Below are positions 50,171-58,154 of a stretch of 64,000 nucleotides of DNA, one piece after another. The DNA comes from Alkalihalobacillus sp. LMS6 (GTDB lineage: Bacteria; Bacillota; Bacilli; Bacillales; Bacillaceae_D). The DNA is taken from assembly GCF_024362765.1 (NCBI RefSeq), contig NZ_CP093302.1:1518001-1582000 (forward strand). The letters run 5' to 3'. The position numbers were made by a program, and so were the translations under genes. The notes below the pieces were generated by a model. It was not told the origin of the DNA. It ran no database searches and saw nothing but the letters and a program-made list of their open reading frames with translations. How positions within the stretch are numbered: position 1 is the first letter of the stretch; the number at the start of each line of letters is the position of its first letter.

Positions 50171-51292
50171 TTGGCGCATATTGAAGCAATATATTATGTA
50201 ACGGAAGAAAAAGAACATATCGAATTAAAAGCTGAAAGAATGGCGACAGGCTTAACAGCAAAGCCTTGGCAAGAAATGCCTGAATCTGAGAAGCAACAAA
50301 GTTTAGCTTATAAAGGGCAAGTTGTATCCATAAAAGAAGACGCTGCATATGGACCAGGATATTTTGTTACGATCTCGTTTCCGGTTGCGTATGAAGTTCC
50401 TGATTTTCCTTCCATTTTAACTACAACGTATGGACGGCTATCATATGAGCCGAATGTAAAGCTCATTGATTTACAGTTTTCACATGATTTACTAAAGCTA
50501 TTTCCAGGGCCAAGACTAGGCATCGACGGAATTCGTGATTTAGTTGATGTCCATGATCGACCATTAGCAATGAGTGTAGCAAAAGGGGCGATTGGACGAT
50601 CAGTTGATTCTTTCCATGAGCAGATGCTTAGCCATTGTTATGGTGGAATTGACATTATTCAAGATGATGAGCGATTATTTGAACATGATTGGACGCCGCT
50701 TGAACAGCGGGTGCCAGTTGGGCTAGCTGCCATTGCAGAAGCCGCTGAAAAGACTGGTCGTACCCCACTTTATGTCGTGAACGTGACGGGGAAAACATTT
50801 GAATTAAAAGAAAGAGTAAAAGAAGCAATCGGTTTAGGTGCTCCGGCTATTTTACTAAATGTCTTTGCTTACGGTATTGATGTGCTTCAAGGCTTACGGG
50901 AAGATGAAGAGATTGATGTACCGATTTTTGCTCATTCTTCTTTAGCTGGTATGATGATTCGCTCGAAGCAACACGGGATTTCATCTCGATTGCTCCTCGG
51001 CAAACTAATGCGTATGGCAGGAGCAGACGCTGTGTTATTTCCATCTCCTTACGGCCGAATGGGCATTAATGAGGAAGAAGCTCAACATGTAAAAGAGCTG
51101 TTAACACAAAAACTAGAAATGAAAACAACTTTTCCGATTCCATCGGCGGGAATCGATTTTAATTCAATTGATCAAGTGAAGGCCGATTTTGGTAAAGAAG
51201 TCATCATAAACTTAGGTGGAAGCGTCCATCGCTATACAGGCGGGGTAGAGGCTGGAGGAAAAGCGTTTATCAAAGCGATCCAGTCAACGTAA
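50171..51292 (+). CDS. RuBisCO-like protein (form IV), without the carbamylated lysine
   Basis: A 373-residue member of the RuBisCO large-chain superfamily. FPGPRLGIDGIRDL, MSVAKGAIGRS, AILLNVFAYGIDVLQGL, DAVLFPSPYG and the phosphate-binding INLGGSVHR mark the fold. The metal site normally reads K-D-D-E, with the Lys carbamylated (LIKDDE in MtnW). Here it is IIQDDE, with Gln164 (codon CAA), while the following Asp and Glu remain. No mtn (methionine salvage) genes are near. It is closest to MtnW-like forms, but without the Lys the enolase reaction may be lost or changed. TTG start after GAGGAGG/AAGGGA. Confidence 0.88.
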   Translation: MAHIEAIYYVTEEKEHIELKAERMATGLTAKPWQEMPESEKQQSLAYKGQVVSIKEDAAYGPGYFVTISFPVAYEVPDFPSILTTTYGRLSYEPNVKLIDLQFSHDLLKLFPGPRLGIDGIRDLVDVHDRPLAMSVAKGAIGRSVDSFHEQMLSHCYGGIDIIQDDERLFEHDWTPLEQRVPVGLAAIAEAAEKTGRTPLYVVNVTGKTFELKERVKEAIGLGAPAILLNVFAYGIDVLQGLREDEEIDVPIFAHSSLAGMMIRSKQHGISSRLLLGKLMRMAGADAVLFPSPYGRMGINEEEAQHVKELLTQKLEMKTTFPIPSAGIDFNSIDQVKADFGKEVIINLGGSVHRYTGGVEAGGKAFIKAIQST

Positions 51293-51296
51293 AAAA

Positions 51297-51322
51297 AAGC
51301 GGCGAGCGCCGCTTTTTTTTAT
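51297..51322. terminator. bidirectional terminator
   Basis: AGCGGC-GAGC-GCCGCT with A-run on the left and T-run on the right serves the RLP gene and uppP; the T-run includes the uppP stop. Confidence 0.85.
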
Positions 51323-52152
51323 ATGGTCGTTGTTGCTAGGGCATCTCTGAAAATAAAAACGAGGATCGCAACAATGAAACAATATACTGCAAAATAAACA
51401 AGTTTGCTTTTTCGTACGAGATTAATAAAAAAGACAATCCCAATCCAAGAAGCAACAAACGTTACGAGAAACGATAGTCCGAGAGCTGTCACGGTTGTTT
51501 GTTCAAGCAGATCGCCAGATGTTAAATCGCGAATCGCAAGGACAGACGAACCTAGAATAACAGGTATGGATAATAAAAAAGAATACCTAACAGCTGTTTC
51601 TTTTGATAAACCCGCAAACATCCCAACGATCAACGTTGTTCCTGAACGAGATAAACCGGGAATTAAAGCAAGACACTGTCCTAATCCGACGAAAATGGAG
51701 TCCCAAATCGTCATTTCTTTTTCGGTTCGGTTTCCTAGTTTTACAAAACGTTCTATAATAATAAGGAAAAGACCGGTAATGGCTAATGCTAACGCAATAA
51801 AGACGGGTGCACGAAATGTTTCGCCTATGTAGTCTTCAAACAAAATGCCTGCAACACCTGTAATACCTGTTGCCACAACAAGATAAATAGCGAACATGAA
51901 CATGGAGCGGTTTTGTGGTGTTTGATTCGTGAAATAAGCAAAAAAGCCACGGATAATTTCATAGATATCTTTTCGGTAGTAAAGGATCACTGCTAGGACC
52001 GATGCTAAATGCAACAAGATTTCAAAGCTAAGCCCTTCAAACGTCATATCAAACATGGATTGAACAAGAATTAGGTGGGCGGAACTAGAGATTGGTAGAA
52101 ACTCGGTAATCCCTTGGACCAAACCTAATATAACGGCTTCTAGTAAAGTCAT
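51319..52152 (-). CDS. uppP: undecaprenyl-diphosphatase
   Basis: A 277-residue membrane enzyme (BacA/UppP) that dephosphorylates undecaprenyl pyrophosphate to recycle the cell-wall lipid carrier; overproduction gives bacitracin resistance. The catalytic segments are GITEFLPISSSAHLIL near residue 15 and PGLSRSGTTLIVGM near residue 165, with the Ser-rich PISSS and the Arg in LSRSG. About eight helices. Monocistronic, facing the RLP gene. Confidence 0.95.
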   Translation of the reverse strand: MTLLEAVILGLVQGITEFLPISSSAHLILVQSMFDMTFEGLSFEILLHLASVLAVILYYRKDIYEIIRGFFAYFTNQTPQNRSMFMFAIYLVVATGITGVAGILFEDYIGETFRAPVFIALALAITGLFLIIIERFVKLGNRTEKEMTIWDSIFVGLGQCLALIPGLSRSGTTLIVGMFAGLSKETAVRYSFLLSIPVILGSSVLAIRDLTSGDLLEQTTVTALGLSFLVTFVASWIGIVFFINLVRKSKLVYFAVYCFIVAILVFIFRDALATTTI

Positions 52153-52238
52153 TTTACAATTCCCTTCTAATTAAAGTAAGCTTGGGCAATACTTGCTTAT
52201 TTTAGCAGACTTTTATGAACTCGAAAAGAGGTGTTCAC

Positions 52239-52769
52239 GTGAATCGGAAACGTATGGTGACACTTATCGCCTTATTACTTGCAATAACGGCAGGTATCAT
52301 CGTATTAATAAATATGGATCGCACATCTGGTCCACTACAAGAAAATGATCAAATTCCAAATTTGACGATGGAACAATATGGCCAGGAAGACGTGTCGTTC
52401 GACGATTTTTCTTCTGAAGTAATTGTTTTAAACGTTTGGGCATCGTGGTGTGAACCATGTGTAAGAGAAATGCCTGAGCTTATGGAATTAAATGATGAGC
52501 AAGATAAGATTGAAGTTGTGACAGTCAATATGTTAACAAAGGAATATCGCACGTCGGATCCAGTTGAGTTTATAGAAGAAATTGGTTTAACGCTACCTGT
52601 TCTGTTTGATACAGACGGTGCGTTTATTCAAGCAGTAGAACCTTCACGCTTACCAATGACATACATTCTCGATTCAAGTTTAACGATTCAAGATATAATT
52701 ATTGGTGAAGTGACAAATGATCTGTTAATGGAACGAATTGAAGCAGCTATACCAGGATCAACTACTTAA
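52239..52769 (+). CDS. membrane-anchored thiol-disulfide oxidoreductase (TlpA/ResA-like)
   Basis: A 176-residue protein with an N-terminal anchor (VTLIALLLAITAGIIVLI) and an extracytoplasmic thioredoxin fold. The active site is WASWCEPCVREMPEL, and the cis-proline region reads SRLPMTYILD. The CEPC motif is the one of ResA. It likely reduces disulfides outside the membrane, for example in c-type cytochrome maturation; no ccdA or resBC is adjacent. GTG start after AGAGGTG. Its stop overlaps the convergent mciZ by 8 bp. Confidence 0.88.
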   Translation: MNRKRMVTLIALLLAITAGIIVLINMDRTSGPLQENDQIPNLTMEQYGQEDVSFDDFSSEVIVLNVWASWCEPCVREMPELMELNDEQDKIEVVTVNMLTKEYRTSDPVEFIEEIGLTLPVLFDTDGAFIQAVEPSRLPMTYILDSSLTIQDIIIGEVTNDLLMERIEAAIPGSTT

Positions 52770-52926
52770 TTCGCTTTAAATGTTTCGTGCTAGAGCCGTA
52801 CGACTCCTCCATGAGAATCCAATCCGTCACAAGCGTATAGGTCATAGCCGCTTTTTTTAGTTCAAACAAAATGTCTGCTTTCGTACCAGTTAAAAGTAAT
52901 TGATTTGATCGAATGTGTTTTTTCAA
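52762..52926 (-). CDS. mciZ: Z-ring inhibitor MciZ-like small protein
   Basis: A 54-residue protein starting MKKHIRSNQLLLTGTKADI, then ELKKAAMTYTLVTDWI, with the same pattern as B. subtilis MciZ (K-H-R...L-L-G-A-x-I-x-x-LK...V-x-DWI), which caps FtsZ filaments in the mother cell during sporulation. Position next to nudF and spoIIM matches B. subtilis. It has about 14 extra residues after DWI. TTG start after GAGGTGA. Opposite strand to nudF and too short for most gene callers; identification rests on pattern and synteny. Confidence 0.75.
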   Translation of the reverse strand: MKKHIRSNQLLLTGTKADILFELKKAAMTYTLVTDWILMEESYGSSTKHLKRIK

Positions 52927-53001
52927 GATCGTTCACCTCGTCATCATTTTAGGTCGAACAAAACCCACATATACATAGGACATGCAAGGAGCGTGAAAAT
53001 C

Positions 53002-53544
53002 ATGACAGTTTTTTCAGAGAAAACGATTAAACGTGAAGAGATTTATAAAGGGAAAGTGATTGATGTACTCGTTGATACAGTGGAGCGAGAAGATGGAGAA
53101 CAAGCAAAGCGCGAACTTGTGAAACATCCCGGAGCTGTTGCGATTATAGCCGTTACGGAGAAAAATGAAATCATTCTTGTAGAGCAATTTCGAAAAGCAT
53201 TAGAAAAACCGATCATTGAAATTCCAGCAGGGAAAATCGAAAAAAATGAAGAGCCAATTAAAACAGCTTTTAGAGAATTGAAAGAGGAAACAGGCTATGA
53301 AGCTAGCCATCTTGAAGAAATTGCTTCGTTTTATACTTCACCCGGATTTGCAGATGAAATCGTCTATGTATATGAAGCAACCGGCTTAACAGTTGGAGAG
53401 CAAGAGCTTGACGAAGGCGAATTTGTCCATGTTGTAACGAAGACGTTGGCTGAATGTGAAGCGCTAATAAAAGAGCAGCGAGTTCATGATGCGAAGACGC
53501 TGTATGCAATCCAATATTTAAAGCTTAAAGAAAAGGATTTGTAA
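53002..53544 (+). CDS. nudF: ADP-ribose pyrophosphatase (Nudix)
   Basis: A 180-residue Nudix hydrolase splitting ADP-ribose to AMP and ribose 5-phosphate. The Nudix box reads GKIEKNEEPIKTAFRELKEETGY. ELVKHPGAVAIIAV and the FYTSPGFADEIVYVYEA segment mark the ADP-ribose pyrophosphatase branch. ATG at 53002 follows AAGGAG; upstream in-frame ATG at 52915 would overlap mciZ entirely. Start of the conserved nudF-spoIIM-fur order. Confidence 0.93.
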   Translation: MTVFSEKTIKREEIYKGKVIDVLVDTVEREDGEQAKRELVKHPGAVAIIAVTEKNEIILVEQFRKALEKPIIEIPAGKIEKNEEPIKTAFRELKEETGYEASHLEEIASFYTSPGFADEIVYVYEATGLTVGEQELDEGEFVHVVTKTLAECEALIKEQRVHDAKTLYAIQYLKLKEKDL

Positions 53545-53574
53545 GTCATAGCTTTACCCTCTTCGACATATAGT
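53545..53574 (+). promoter_or_regulatory. sigma-E promoter of spoIIM
   Basis: GTCATAGC, 14-bp spacer, CATATAGT fits the mother-cell sigma-E consensus (GTCATATT / CATAYAMT), 20 bp before the spoIIM start. spoIIM is sigma-E-dependent in B. subtilis. Confidence 0.7.
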
Positions 53575-53594
53575 GAAGAGAGGAGGGACAGGCT

Positions 53595-54236
53595 ATGAAA
53601 CGAATTGAAACGGTAGATCAAATTATTACCCATATCAAACAACGAAAATCTGTCTATTTATTTGTCAGCATTCTTTTCTTAATGGGAATTATTTTCGGGG
53701 CGTTTCTCGTTAATAGTATTAGTCTGACTCAACGACATGATCTTTTTCAATATTTAAGTCAGTTTTTCCATGAAATGAATAATGGACATATTGATACAAC
53801 TGCAAACGAATTATTCGTTGCGAGCATCATTCATTACAGCAAATACATTGGATTATTATGGATTTTAGGCATTTCAATGATTGGGTTGCCTCTTATCTTT
53901 GTGCTGTTATTTATGAAAGGTGTTGTGATCGGTTTTACAGTAGGCTTTCTAGTAAATCAAATGGGCGCGCAAGGATTTGTTATTGCTTTTGTGAGCGTAT
54001 TCCCACAAAATATTATATTAATTCCTGTTTTTATTGCGGTAGGTTGCTTAAGCGTTCGTTTCTGCATACGATTATTTAAACATACATTTCTCAAAGGACA
54101 GCATGAGCCTATTTTTCCTCATTTTCTAAGGTACACGTTGATAATCGTTTGTCTACTTGCATTAACGTTTATCGCTGCTTTTTTTGAAGCGTATGTTGCG
54201 CCAGCCCTTTTAAAATGGACGTTGTCACTATTTTAG
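53595..54236 (+). CDS. spoIIM: stage II sporulation protein M
   Basis: A 213-residue membrane protein with four or five helices and the SpoIIM domain (SIIHYSKYIGLLWILGISMIGLPLIFVLLFMKG...). It anchors the SpoIID-SpoIIM-SpoIIP peptidoglycan-degrading engulfment machine in the mother-cell membrane. N-terminal RIETVDQIITHIKQRKSVYLF is typical. Good ribosome site (GAGGAGGG). Located between nudF and fur as in B. subtilis, with its own sigma-E promoter. Confidence 0.93.
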   Translation: MKRIETVDQIITHIKQRKSVYLFVSILFLMGIIFGAFLVNSISLTQRHDLFQYLSQFFHEMNNGHIDTTANELFVASIIHYSKYIGLLWILGISMIGLPLIFVLLFMKGVVIGFTVGFLVNQMGAQGFVIAFVSVFPQNIILIPVFIAVGCLSVRFCIRLFKHTFLKGQHEPIFPHFLRYTLIIVCLLALTFIAAFFEAYVAPALLKWTLSLF

Positions 54237-54273
54237 AATGAGTCTAAAATAGTAATTAATATTCATTTTCAAT

Positions 54274-54288
54274 TTATAATAATTATTA
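54274..54288. promoter_or_regulatory. PerR/Fur-type operator upstream of fur
   Basis: TTATAATAATTATTA matches the PerR box TTATAATNATTATAA at 14 of 15 positions and the Fur 7-1-7 box at 13 of 15. It abuts the fur -35. PerR controls fur in B. subtilis. Confidence 0.65.
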
Positions 54289-54289
54289 A

Positions 54290-54318
54290 TTGACATCGGT
54301 TTTCTCCCATTTTATAAT
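54290..54318 (+). promoter_or_regulatory. consensus sigma-A promoter of fur
   Basis: TTGACA, 17-bp spacer, TATAAT: a perfect consensus promoter, 36 bp before the fur start codon. Confidence 0.9.
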
Positions 54319-54353
54319 AAAGAAACTAGATCGCTTGGACGGAGGAGGCTGTT

Positions 54354-54839
54354 ATGGAAAATCGATTAGAGCGAATTAAAAAGCAATTACATGCTCAAAG
54401 CTATAAACTAACGCCCCAGCGGGAAGCGACTGTCATGGTTTTATTAGAGCATGAAGAAGATCACTTGAGTGCTGAAGATGTATACTTACTTGTTAAAGAA
54501 AAAGCACCAGAAATTGGTCTAGCAACCGTTTATCGTACGTTAGAGTTATTAACTGAACTAAAAGTTGTTGATAAAATTAATTTTGGAGACGGCGTTTCGC
54601 GGTTTGATTTGCGCCAAGAAGGTGTCAACCACTCGCACCATCACCTTGTTTGTATTGAGTGTGGGGCAGTTGATGAAATTCAAGAAGATTTGTTAGGCGA
54701 AGTTGAAACGATTGTTGAGCGAGATTTTCGCTTTAAAGTGAAAGATCATCGACTCACGTTCCACGGCGTTTGCCACAGATGTCATGGTCAGTCTTTATCA
54801 AAAGAAGAAACAGATCCAACATTAGCAAAACAAGTTTAA
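54354..54839 (+). CDS. fur: ferric uptake regulator
   Basis: A 161-residue Fur family repressor. The winged-helix region (YKLTPQREATVMVLLEHEEDHLSAEDVY) precedes GLATVYRTLELL as recognition helix. The metal sites are HSHHHLVCIECG (regulatory histidines and first Cys pair) and CHRCHG (second Cys pair, structural zinc). The length and location after spoIIM match B. subtilis Fur rather than Zur or PerR. It would repress iron-uptake genes when ferrous iron is bound. Confidence 0.93.
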   Translation: MENRLERIKKQLHAQSYKLTPQREATVMVLLEHEEDHLSAEDVYLLVKEKAPEIGLATVYRTLELLTELKVVDKINFGDGVSRFDLRQEGVNHSHHHLVCIECGAVDEIQEDLLGEVETIVERDFRFKVKDHRLTFHGVCHRCHGQSLSKEETDPTLAKQV

Positions 54840-54863
54840 CCGCCAATTTTGGCGGTTTTTTTG
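54838..54863 (+). terminator. terminator of fur
   Basis: AACCGCCAA-TT-TTGGCGGTT followed by T; the fur TAA is at its left edge. Confidence 0.85.
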
Positions 54864-54924
54864 TGTTAATTGAGAATGGGGTTTAAAATAAAAAAACTAG
54901 ACACGCATAAATTCGAACGAAGTT

Positions 54925-54988
54925 AACCAAAAAAAAGATAAAAATTGCCCTAACACACTTATTGAGGTAACGTGGTTAGGGCAATTTC
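54925..54988 (-). terminator. terminator of the carnitine operon
   Basis: A 13-pair stem (AAATTGCCCTAAC with GTTAGGGCAATTT) with a 20-base loop, followed on minus by T-rich sequence. Confidence 0.75.
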
Positions 54989-55003
54989 TTATTCAAGTAC
55001 AAA

Positions 55004-55474
55004 TCATTTTCTTCGAATGCCGATTACGGTATTTGCTGCTTTGGGCCAGTCGCTTTTTTTTGCGTGAGGGACATGTGTAATTTTTTCTTCAACTTCTTTA
55101 GGAAAAGGAGCTGGTGAATGAGAGGTTTGGCTCATGCCCATAATCATCTGTTCACTTGTGGCGATTACGTGATGATCGCGATTTTTCAATTCCACCCACA
55201 CATGGATTCGTTTGGAATCGCGATCTAAAATAAGGGCAGAGGCGTGTAATGATTCATCTTGATGTGCTTCAGCTAAATACTTAATATGATTCTCAAGAGT
55301 GAAGATCGTGTAGTGGTGCTTCTCTCGACCTGATTCGTCAAGACCGATAAAGGCCATAAGTTCTTCGAGCGCTAAACTAAATACACGAGCGTATTCTGCG
55401 TCATTCATATGGCCGTTGTAATCAACCCATTCAGGAAGTACTTGACCTTTCCAGAGATTATGACTGTCTTTCAT
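55004..55474 (-). CDS. cdhB: hotdog-fold acyl-CoA thioesterase (betainyl-CoA thioesterase-like)
   Basis: A 156-residue 4HBT-type thioesterase. WVDYNGHMNDAEYARVF near residue 17 contains the catalytic Asp of the D-Y-N-G-H-M-N motif typical of carnitine-operon thioesterases. By analogy with the P. aeruginosa cdhCAB set, it would release glycine betaine from betainyl-CoA. It is last in the minus operon, overlaps cdhA by 17 bp, and its start follows AAAGGGTG. The reaction is inferred from operon context. Confidence 0.8.
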   Translation of the reverse strand: MKDSHNLWKGQVLPEWVDYNGHMNDAEYARVFSLALEELMAFIGLDESGREKHHYTIFTLENHIKYLAEAHQDESLHASALILDRDSKRIHVWVELKNRDHHVIATSEQMIMGMSQTSHSPAPFPKEVEEKITHVPHAKKSDWPKAANTVIGIRRK

Positions 55475-56429
55475 AAGCTAGCACCCTTTCTGATGGCCAA
55501 AAGCCTTCTTCTTCAAGTAGCTGCATCAGCTTCATTAAGAAGCGGTCTCGTCGGTGTTCCATGTCATTAATGCTAATGTCGCCACACTGCAGCGACGTAC
55601 CATCGATAACTTTGTTTTTTAATTCGTCTGTTAACTCAGGGGCAATCAGTCGTGTCCATGGAAGTTTTAAAGCTGGTCCAAATTGCTCTAACATGTGCTT
55701 CATTCCATCATTTCCACCAGCAAGATGTAAGGTAAGGAAAGGGCCCATGAGCGCCCAACGTAAGCCGGGACCATAAACAATGGCTTTATCGACTTCTTCC
55801 GTTGTCGCTACGCCATCATTCACAATGTGCAACGCTTCTCTCCATAATGCTTCCATTAAACGATCCCCAATATGTCCATCAATTTCTCCAGACATCACAA
55901 GTGGCTTCATATTTAATTGATCGTAAAGCTGATTTGCCTTTTCCAATGTTTGTGAAGATGTTTGTTTTCCGCCTGCAATCTCAACTAAAGGAATGAGGTA
56001 AACCGGATTAAACGGGTGTGCAACAATGACACGCTCTGGATAATGGGCACAAGCTTGTTGCAAAACAGAAGGCATATAGCCGGATGTAGACGAGGCGATA
56101 ATCGCTTCAGGTTTTGCAAAAGAATCAATGGAAGCAATCACGTCTTTTTTTAAATCTTCTCTTTCTGGAACATTTTCTTGGATTAAATCAGCTGATGCGA
56201 CTGCGTCTGAAAGCTGGTCAGCGAATGAGAGATTGTTTATTGATGCTTGCGGATGAAGTCCGTATTGGGTTAAGGTTGGCCAAATTTCGGTTAACATAGC
56301 ACGTGTTTTTTCTTCCGCTTGAGGGGCAGGGTCGTAAGCAATGACCTGGTGTCCGTTCGCAAGAAAACGAGCGATCCATCCGTTGCCGATCACGCCTGTT
56401 CCAACTACAGCCATCGTTTTTTGTTCCAT
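55458..56429 (-). CDS. cdhA: L-carnitine dehydrogenase (3-hydroxyacyl-CoA dehydrogenase family)
   Basis: A 323-residue NAD-dependent dehydrogenase. AVVGTGVIGNGWIARFLANGH is the NAD-binding fold. The VQENVPER-like QENVPEREDLKKDV, SSTSGY and AHPFNPVYLIPLVEI segments match L-carnitine dehydrogenase (LcdH/CdhA), which oxidises carnitine to 3-dehydrocarnitine. In true 3-hydroxybutyryl-CoA dehydrogenases the segment after HP is FNPPxxMxLVE. Sits between cdhC-like and cdhB-like genes, as in the carnitine gene set. Confidence 0.88.
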   Translation of the reverse strand: MEQKTMAVVGTGVIGNGWIARFLANGHQVIAYDPAPQAEEKTRAMLTEIWPTLTQYGLHPQASINNLSFADQLSDAVASADLIQENVPEREDLKKDVIASIDSFAKPEAIIASSTSGYMPSVLQQACAHYPERVIVAHPFNPVYLIPLVEIAGGKQTSSQTLEKANQLYDQLNMKPLVMSGEIDGHIGDRLMEALWREALHIVNDGVATTEEVDKAIVYGPGLRWALMGPFLTLHLAGGNDGMKHMLEQFGPALKLPWTRLIAPELTDELKNKVIDGTSLQCGDISINDMEHRRDRFLMKLMQLLEEEGFWPSERVLAYERQS

Positions 56430-56445
56430 TTGAATAAACCTCCTT

Positions 56446-57330
56446 TTAGCGTACAGGTTTTTTTAAGCCTAAAAGTGCACGCGCTTCCTCTGGTGTTGCT
56501 GGTTCAAGCTGTTCTTTTTGAAGTAAATTTACAGCCTTATAGACAAGCTGTTCATTTGTTCCAAAAACGCCTTTATCGAGGTAAAGATTATCCTCTAACC
56601 CAACACGTACGTTTCCGCCTAATTTAGCAGCTTCGATTAGAATGGGAAGCTGTAAACGCCCGATTCCAAATGCAGACCAGGTGGCGCCATCCACAATTCG
56701 CCCGCGCATATACTCGATCGTTTCTCGGTCTGCGTCTGCTCCCCATGGAATACCTAAACAAAATTGGTACATTGGGTTCTCCGAAATTAAGCCTTCAGCG
56801 ATAAGTTGATTAGCAAGTCGAATATGGCCCGTATCAAACACTTCTAATTCCGGCTTTACACCGCTTTCTTTAATGAGCGTTGCGTGTTCACGCAGCCACG
56901 ATTCTGGCCCAAGATAAACTTGATCTCCGAAATTAAGGCTTCCACAATCTAATGTACAAATTTCAGGAAGAAGCTCACCAATAGGCTCGTGTCTTTGGAC
57001 AGGTGTTTGAATATCTGTTCCCGGTCCACCACGTGTCGGGTCCTCTAAATTTGGAACAAAATCACCGCCACCACCAGCGGTAAGATTAATAATGACGTCC
57101 GTATCTGCTTCACGAATCCGTTCAACCGTTTCACGAAAAAGCGCTACATCATGACTTAATTTCCCTGTTTGTGGATCACGTACATGAATATGCGCAATGG
57201 CAGCCCCAGCTTTAGCAGATTCAATCGCTGAATGGGCGATTTCCTTAGGTGTAATAGGGACGTGAGGACTTTTTTCGGTTGTATCACCTGCCCCTGTTAA
57301 TGCTGCGGTAAGAATACGTTTAGAAGTCAT
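56446..57330 (-). CDS. cdhC: BKACE (DUF849) enzyme, dehydrocarnitine-cleaving type
   Basis: A 294-residue TIM-barrel beta-keto-acid cleavage enzyme. Zinc histidines are in AHIHVRD near residue 47, and INLTAGGGGDF, the LDCGSLNFG segment, PELEVFDTGH and VGLEDNLY (conserved Glu) follow. The BKACE reaction transfers an acyl unit to acetyl-CoA; with cdhA and cdhB it should split 3-dehydrocarnitine to betainyl-CoA and acetoacetate. First enzyme gene after the regulator, with an 11-bp overlap and GGAGG site. Confidence 0.88.
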   Translation of the reverse strand: MTSKRILTAALTGAGDTTEKSPHVPITPKEIAHSAIESAKAGAAIAHIHVRDPQTGKLSHDVALFRETVERIREADTDVIINLTAGGGGDFVPNLEDPTRGGPGTDIQTPVQRHEPIGELLPEICTLDCGSLNFGDQVYLGPESWLREHATLIKESGVKPELEVFDTGHIRLANQLIAEGLISENPMYQFCLGIPWGADADRETIEYMRGRIVDGATWSAFGIGRLQLPILIEAAKLGGNVRVGLEDNLYLDKGVFGTNEQLVYKAVNLLQKEQLEPATPEEARALLGLKKPVR

Positions 57331-57904
57331 GTTTTTTTTCCTCCTTGTCTTTTGGATGGACGGGAACTAATTGAAAAATATCGCCTGATTCAAAACAATC
57401 AACGAGTCGATCAATCCAGTTATAATAAGCAGTCCAGTCATCTAGCTCTTTTGTCATCATTTGATGTTTCTCAAGAATGTCGGCTGAGGGGTTATGACCC
57501 ATATCTTCTTCGATGTCTTTTAATTTATCGCGCAAGCGACGCTCAAGTGCCATATTACGGGTAATGACTTCCTTCCAACTCGTTGTAAAAAGAGAAATAA
57601 AAGTTTGTACATAATCACTTTCTACATTGTAGTGTTCTTTTCTACTTCCTTTTACAAACTCTTTTTCAGCAATGTTTAAAGAAATCATCTGTCGCATGAC
57701 CTGGCTCATTCTCGTTTTGCTCATACCTGTTTTATCGGCAAGGTCATCAAGTGTCATTGCTTGTCGATTCATATAAATTATACCTAGCAGACGTCCAACG
57801 GTAGATGATACGCCAAAAGTCTCCATGTTATTGGCAACCCGATCAGCAATAAGATCTTCGCACGCCTGTAGGTCATCAAGAAGCGTTTCTTTTGATTTCG
57901 TCAC
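57320..57904 (-). CDS. GbsR/OpcR-family transcriptional regulator
   Basis: A 194-residue MarR-like winged-helix protein of the GbsR branch: ETFGVSSTVGRLLGIIYMNRQAMTLDDLADKTGMSKTRMSQVMRQM is the DNA-binding half; the C-terminal half is helical with aromatic residues (DDWTAYYNWIDRLVD) where choline and betaine contact GbsR. It heads the carnitine operon and faces opuC; a 16-bp inverted repeat at 58033 lies between. It likely represses one or both operons until carnitine or a derivative is present. GTG start after GGAGG. Confidence 0.85.
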   Translation of the reverse strand: MTKSKETLLDDLQACEDLIADRVANNMETFGVSSTVGRLLGIIYMNRQAMTLDDLADKTGMSKTRMSQVMRQMISLNIAEKEFVKGSRKEHYNVESDYVQTFISLFTTSWKEVITRNMALERRLRDKLKDIEEDMGHNPSADILEKHQMMTKELDDWTAYYNWIDRLVDCFESGDIFQLVPVHPKDKEEKKHDF

Positions 57905-58032
57905 AGCCTAACCTCCTTCAATCAAATCAGAACTAACCTTACCATAGTTTTAATAAAAGGCAAAAAGACAAATAGGAGAGTATCAAGGAGAAAACGGGCG
58001 AAATTTTAAGCTAGGACTATATATAAACTTTG

Positions 58033-58048
58033 TGCAATTTATATTGCA
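58033..58048. promoter_or_regulatory. inverted repeat, candidate operator between regulator and opuC
   Basis: TGCAAT-TTAT-ATTGCA, six-base arms, in the 250-bp divergent intergenic region. The opuC -10 candidate (TATAAT at 58106) is 58 bp to the right. Otherwise the region holds only AT-rich sequence. Confidence 0.5.
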
Positions 58049-58154
58049 TGAAGTTTACGTTAAAATACATGATTTTGCGATTTTCTTTTTAAATCATGCT
58101 TTGTCTATAATTTAAAGGTGCGTAAGAGAGCGGAAACATTTGGAGGTATGTGAC

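Noticed and set aside
50171-51292. Firm MtnW (DK-MTP-1P enolase) call
   Set aside because: The carbamylated Lys is Gln and no mtn genes are near, so only the superfamily is claimed.
51404-51832. 142-residue plus-strand open frame
   Set aside because: Antisense to uppP with Arg/Thr-rich composition typical of shadow frames.
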